From positions 434,001 to 498,000 of the forward strand of contig NZ_BAYB01000002.1 of assembly GCF_000685035.1 (NCBI RefSeq): a stretch of DNA of 64,000 bases. The letters run 5' to 3'. This document shows, piece after piece, positions 62,382-64,000 of the stretch. A program made the translations under genes and the position numbers. How positions within the stretch are numbered: position 1 is the stretch's first letter; the number at the start of each line of letters is the position of its first letter. Source of the DNA: Paraburkholderia ferrariae NBRC 106233 (GTDB taxonomy: Bacteria > Pseudomonadota > Gammaproteobacteria > Burkholderiales > Burkholderiaceae). The notes under the pieces are model-generated. The model ran no database searches, had not been told where the DNA came from, and worked only from the letters and a program-made list of their open reading frames with translations.

Positions 62382-62409
62382 TTGTCAAAGATCAAAGCGG
62401 CTGTATGAT
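62382..62409 (+). promoter_or_regulatory. cyo promoter with overlapping FNR-like site
   Basis: TTGTCA (62382-62387), a 16-bp spacer and TATGAT (62404-62409) form a good sigma-70 promoter. TTGTC-AAAG-ATCAA (62382-62395) overlaps the -35 and matches FNR sites at eight of ten positions, fitting anaerobic repression of cyo. The rest of the 62137-62484 gap includes a GC-rich hairpin (arms 62159-62168 and 62191-62200) without a U-run. Confidence 0.6.
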
Positions 62410-62484
62410 GCGGGCGCGCTTCCTTTGCTGGACGTCAGGGAATGTGCCCGGAACCACTCAATGAATGAAATTCAGGCAAACGTG

Positions 62485-63375
62485 ATGAAAAGAACAACCT
62501 TGAAAAGGTTATTGCTTCCCGTTGGAGCCGGATTGGCCGCGTGTCTTTCCGGTTGCAGCAATCTGGAAGTCCTCGACCCGAAGGGAAGCGTCGGGCTGGC
62601 CGAGAAGGAGCTGATTGCGACTTCGACGTGGGCGATGCTGATCGTGGTGATTCCCGTGATCGTGCTGACGCTCTGGTTCGCGTACCGCTATCGCGCGTCG
62701 AACCGCAGCGCCACCTATGCACCGAAGTGGTCGCACTCGACCGCCATCGAAGTGGTGGTCTGGACCATCCCCACGCTGATCATTCTGTTCCTCGGCGTGC
62801 TCACGTGGAAAACCACGCACGAGCTCGACCCTTACAAACCGCTTGAATCGAGCGTCAAGCCGATCAACGTCGAAGTGGTCGCGCTGGACTGGAAGTGGCT
62901 CTTCATCTACCCGGATCTGGGCATTGCTTCGGTGAACCAGCTGGCCGTGCCGGTGGGGACGCCCGTGAACTTCAGCATCACGTCGGATTCGGTGATGAAC
63001 TCGTTCTTCATCCCGCAGCTCGGCACCCAGGTCTACGCGATGGCAGGCATGCAGACGCGCGTGCACCTGATCGCGGACCAGGCGGGCGACTACGCCGGCC
63101 TCTCGGCGAACTTCAGCGGCAAGGGCTTCTCGGACATGAAGTTCCGCACGATCGCCACGAGCCAGCAGGATTTCGACGCATGGGTCCAGAAGGTGAAGGC
63201 GTCTTCGACGCAGCTTTCGATGGATGAGTACGCAACGGTTGCACAGCCGACCGAGAAGGCACCGGTTCAGTACTTCTCGACGGTCGATCCGAAGCTCTTC
63301 AACAACATCATTGCGAAGTACAACAACGGCCACGTCACGAATTTCAGTGACCCGTCGTGCGTGACCAAGGGGTAA
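62485..63375 (+). CDS. cyoA: Cytochrome bo3 ubiquinol oxidase subunit II
   Basis: A 296-residue lipoprotein subunit of the heme-copper quinol oxidase. Start 62485 gives a standard lipoprotein signal ([17 protein letters not shown]); ATG 62461, eight residues upstream, is also possible. Two membrane segments (about 40-110) and a cupredoxin-like periplasmic domain follow ([40 protein letters not shown]). CuA ligands are absent, as expected for a quinol oxidase. It starts the cyo operon. Confidence 0.93.
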   Translation: MKRTTLKRLLLPVGAGLAACLSGCSNLEVLDPKGSVGLAEKELIATSTWAMLIVVIPVIVLTLWFAYRYRASNRSATYAPKWSHSTAIEVVVWTIPTLIILFLGVLTWKTTHELDPYKPLESSVKPINVEVVALDWKWLFIYPDLGIASVNQLAVPVGTPVNFSITSDSVMNSFFIPQLGTQVYAMAGMQTRVHLIADQAGDYAGLSANFSGKGFSDMKFRTIATSQQDFDAWVQKVKASSTQLSMDEYATVAQPTEKAPVQYFSTVDPKLFNNIIAKYNNGHVTNFSDPSCVTKG

Positions 63376-63382
63376 GCCAAGC

Positions 63383-64000
63383 ATGTTCGGAAAACTTACA
63401 CTCGATGCCGTTCCGTATCACGAGCCGATTATTCTCGGCACGATGATCGGCATGGCGCTCATCGGCGCGTTCGTGCTCGGTGGCGTTACTTACCTCGGTA
63501 AGTGGAAATATCTCTGGACGGAGTGGCTGACGAGCGTCGACCACAAGCGTCTGGGCGTGATGTATATCGTCCTCGCCCTCATCATGCTCGTGCGCGGCTT
63601 CGCCGACGCCATCATGATGCGTACCCAGCTCGCGCTGGCGTACAACGCGCCGGGCTATCTGCCGCCGCACCACTACGACCAGATCTTCACGGCGCACGGC
63701 GTGATCATGATCTTCTTCATGGCGATGGCCTTCATGGTCGGCCTGATGAACATCGTCGTGCCGCTGCAGATCGGCGCACGCGACGTGGCGTTCCCGATGC
63801 TCAACTCGCTGTCGTTCTGGATGACCACGGTCGGCGCGGTTCTGCTGATGATCTCGCTCGTCGTCGGCGAGTTCGCGCAGACTGGCTGGCTCGCGTATCC
63901 GCCGCTTTCGGAGCTTGCCTATAGTCCGGGCGTCGGTGTCGACTACTACCTGTGGGCACTGCAGATCTCGGGCGTGGGTACGCTGCTGACCGGCGTGAAC
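63383..64000 (+). CDS. cyoB: Cytochrome bo3 ubiquinol oxidase subunit I (3' partial)
   Basis: The first 206 residues of the catalytic heme-copper subunit; the window ends in frame. The N-terminal sequence [16 protein letters not shown] is typical. R71 and D75 (VRGFADA), H97 and Q100 line up with the quinone-site residues of E. coli CyoB, and H105 ([11 protein letters not shown]) is the low-spin heme ligand. It follows cyoA by 7 bp. cyoC and cyoD should lie beyond the window. Confidence 0.95.
   Translation, partial: MFGKLTLDAVPYHEPIILGTMIGMALIGAFVLGGVTYLGKWKYLWTEWLTSVDHKRLGVMYIVLALIMLVRGFADAIMMRTQLALAYNAPGYLPPHHYDQIFTAHGVIMIFFMAMAFMVGLMNIVVPLQIGARDVAFPMLNSLSFWMTTVGAVLLMISLVVGEFAQTGWLAYPPLSELAYSPGVGVDYYLWALQISGVGTLLTGVN

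Overview
The window is GC-rich DNA from a beta-proteobacterium of the Burkholderiaceae, most likely Paraburkholderia, Caballeronia or Burkholderia. The evidence is gene content: a DUF4148 protein, a phasin, a TIGR02117/DUF2459 lipoprotein, a three-subunit FAD dehydrogenase, a uronate dehydrogenase cluster, a cyo oxidase and many LysR, GntR and AraC regulators. The accessory catabolic load suggests a secondary replicon, but this is inference. No tRNA, rRNA, CRISPR array, insertion sequence or prophage was found.

Layout. 1-7.2 kb: a sugar-type ABC transporter (ATPase cut by the window edge) with an SfnB-like acyl-CoA-dehydrogenase-fold enzyme inside its operon, then an amino-acid-type ABC transporter without its own ATPase. 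7.6-9.7 kb: a chemoreceptor and a DUF4148 protein. 9.9-13.8 kb: a periplasmic gamma/alpha/cytochrome c dehydrogenase (minus strand). 14-18.9 kb: small genes, a CMD-family protein lacking its redox cysteines next to an XRE/MmyB regulator, an SH3-like exported protein, and a LysR/SDR divergent pair. 19-29 kb: an aldonate (pentonate-type) pathway: DHDPS-fold dehydratase, alpha-ketoglutaric semialdehyde dehydrogenase, PotABCD-like ABC transporter, IlvD/Edd dehydratase and porin. 29-32.6 kb: an SDR/AraC divergent pair and a KgtP-like permease. 32.6-37.6 kb: an MFS / CaiB CoA-transferase / methylmalonyl-CoA-decarboxylase-like operon with a divergent LysR gene. 37.7-42.9 kb: a hexuronate cluster (uronate dehydrogenase, MFS, RraA-fold protein, SMP-30 lactonase, GntR/FCD regulator). 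43-49 kb: hydrolase, phasin, a broken MetX-like gene, cytochrome b561, processive glycosyltransferase, lipoproteins. 49.4-53.6 kb: the Anbu (ancestral proteasome-like) operon. 53.8-60.6 kb: AcpA-type phosphatase, a block of paired DnaA-box-like repeats, two MFS transporters, and a Fur-box locus with a candidate structured small RNA. 60.6-64 kb: an orphan nuoM-like gene and the start of a cyo ubiquinol oxidase operon.

How it works together. The 19-29 kb and 37-43 kb clusters share a 13-bp palindrome family (GTTGT-N3-ACAAC) at 18918, 21649 and 40211. This suggests that one GntR/FCD regulator, probably the product of the gene at 42180, controls sugar-acid catabolism in both. Their products converge on alpha-ketoglutarate, and a KgtP-like permease lies nearby.

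The most notable non-coding signals are three inverted pairs of DnaA-box-like 9-mers with identical spacing (55664-56053), a perfect Fur palindrome followed about 180 nt later by a strong terminator (59941-60144), and phasin promoter elements flanked by a repeated motif (44849-44930).
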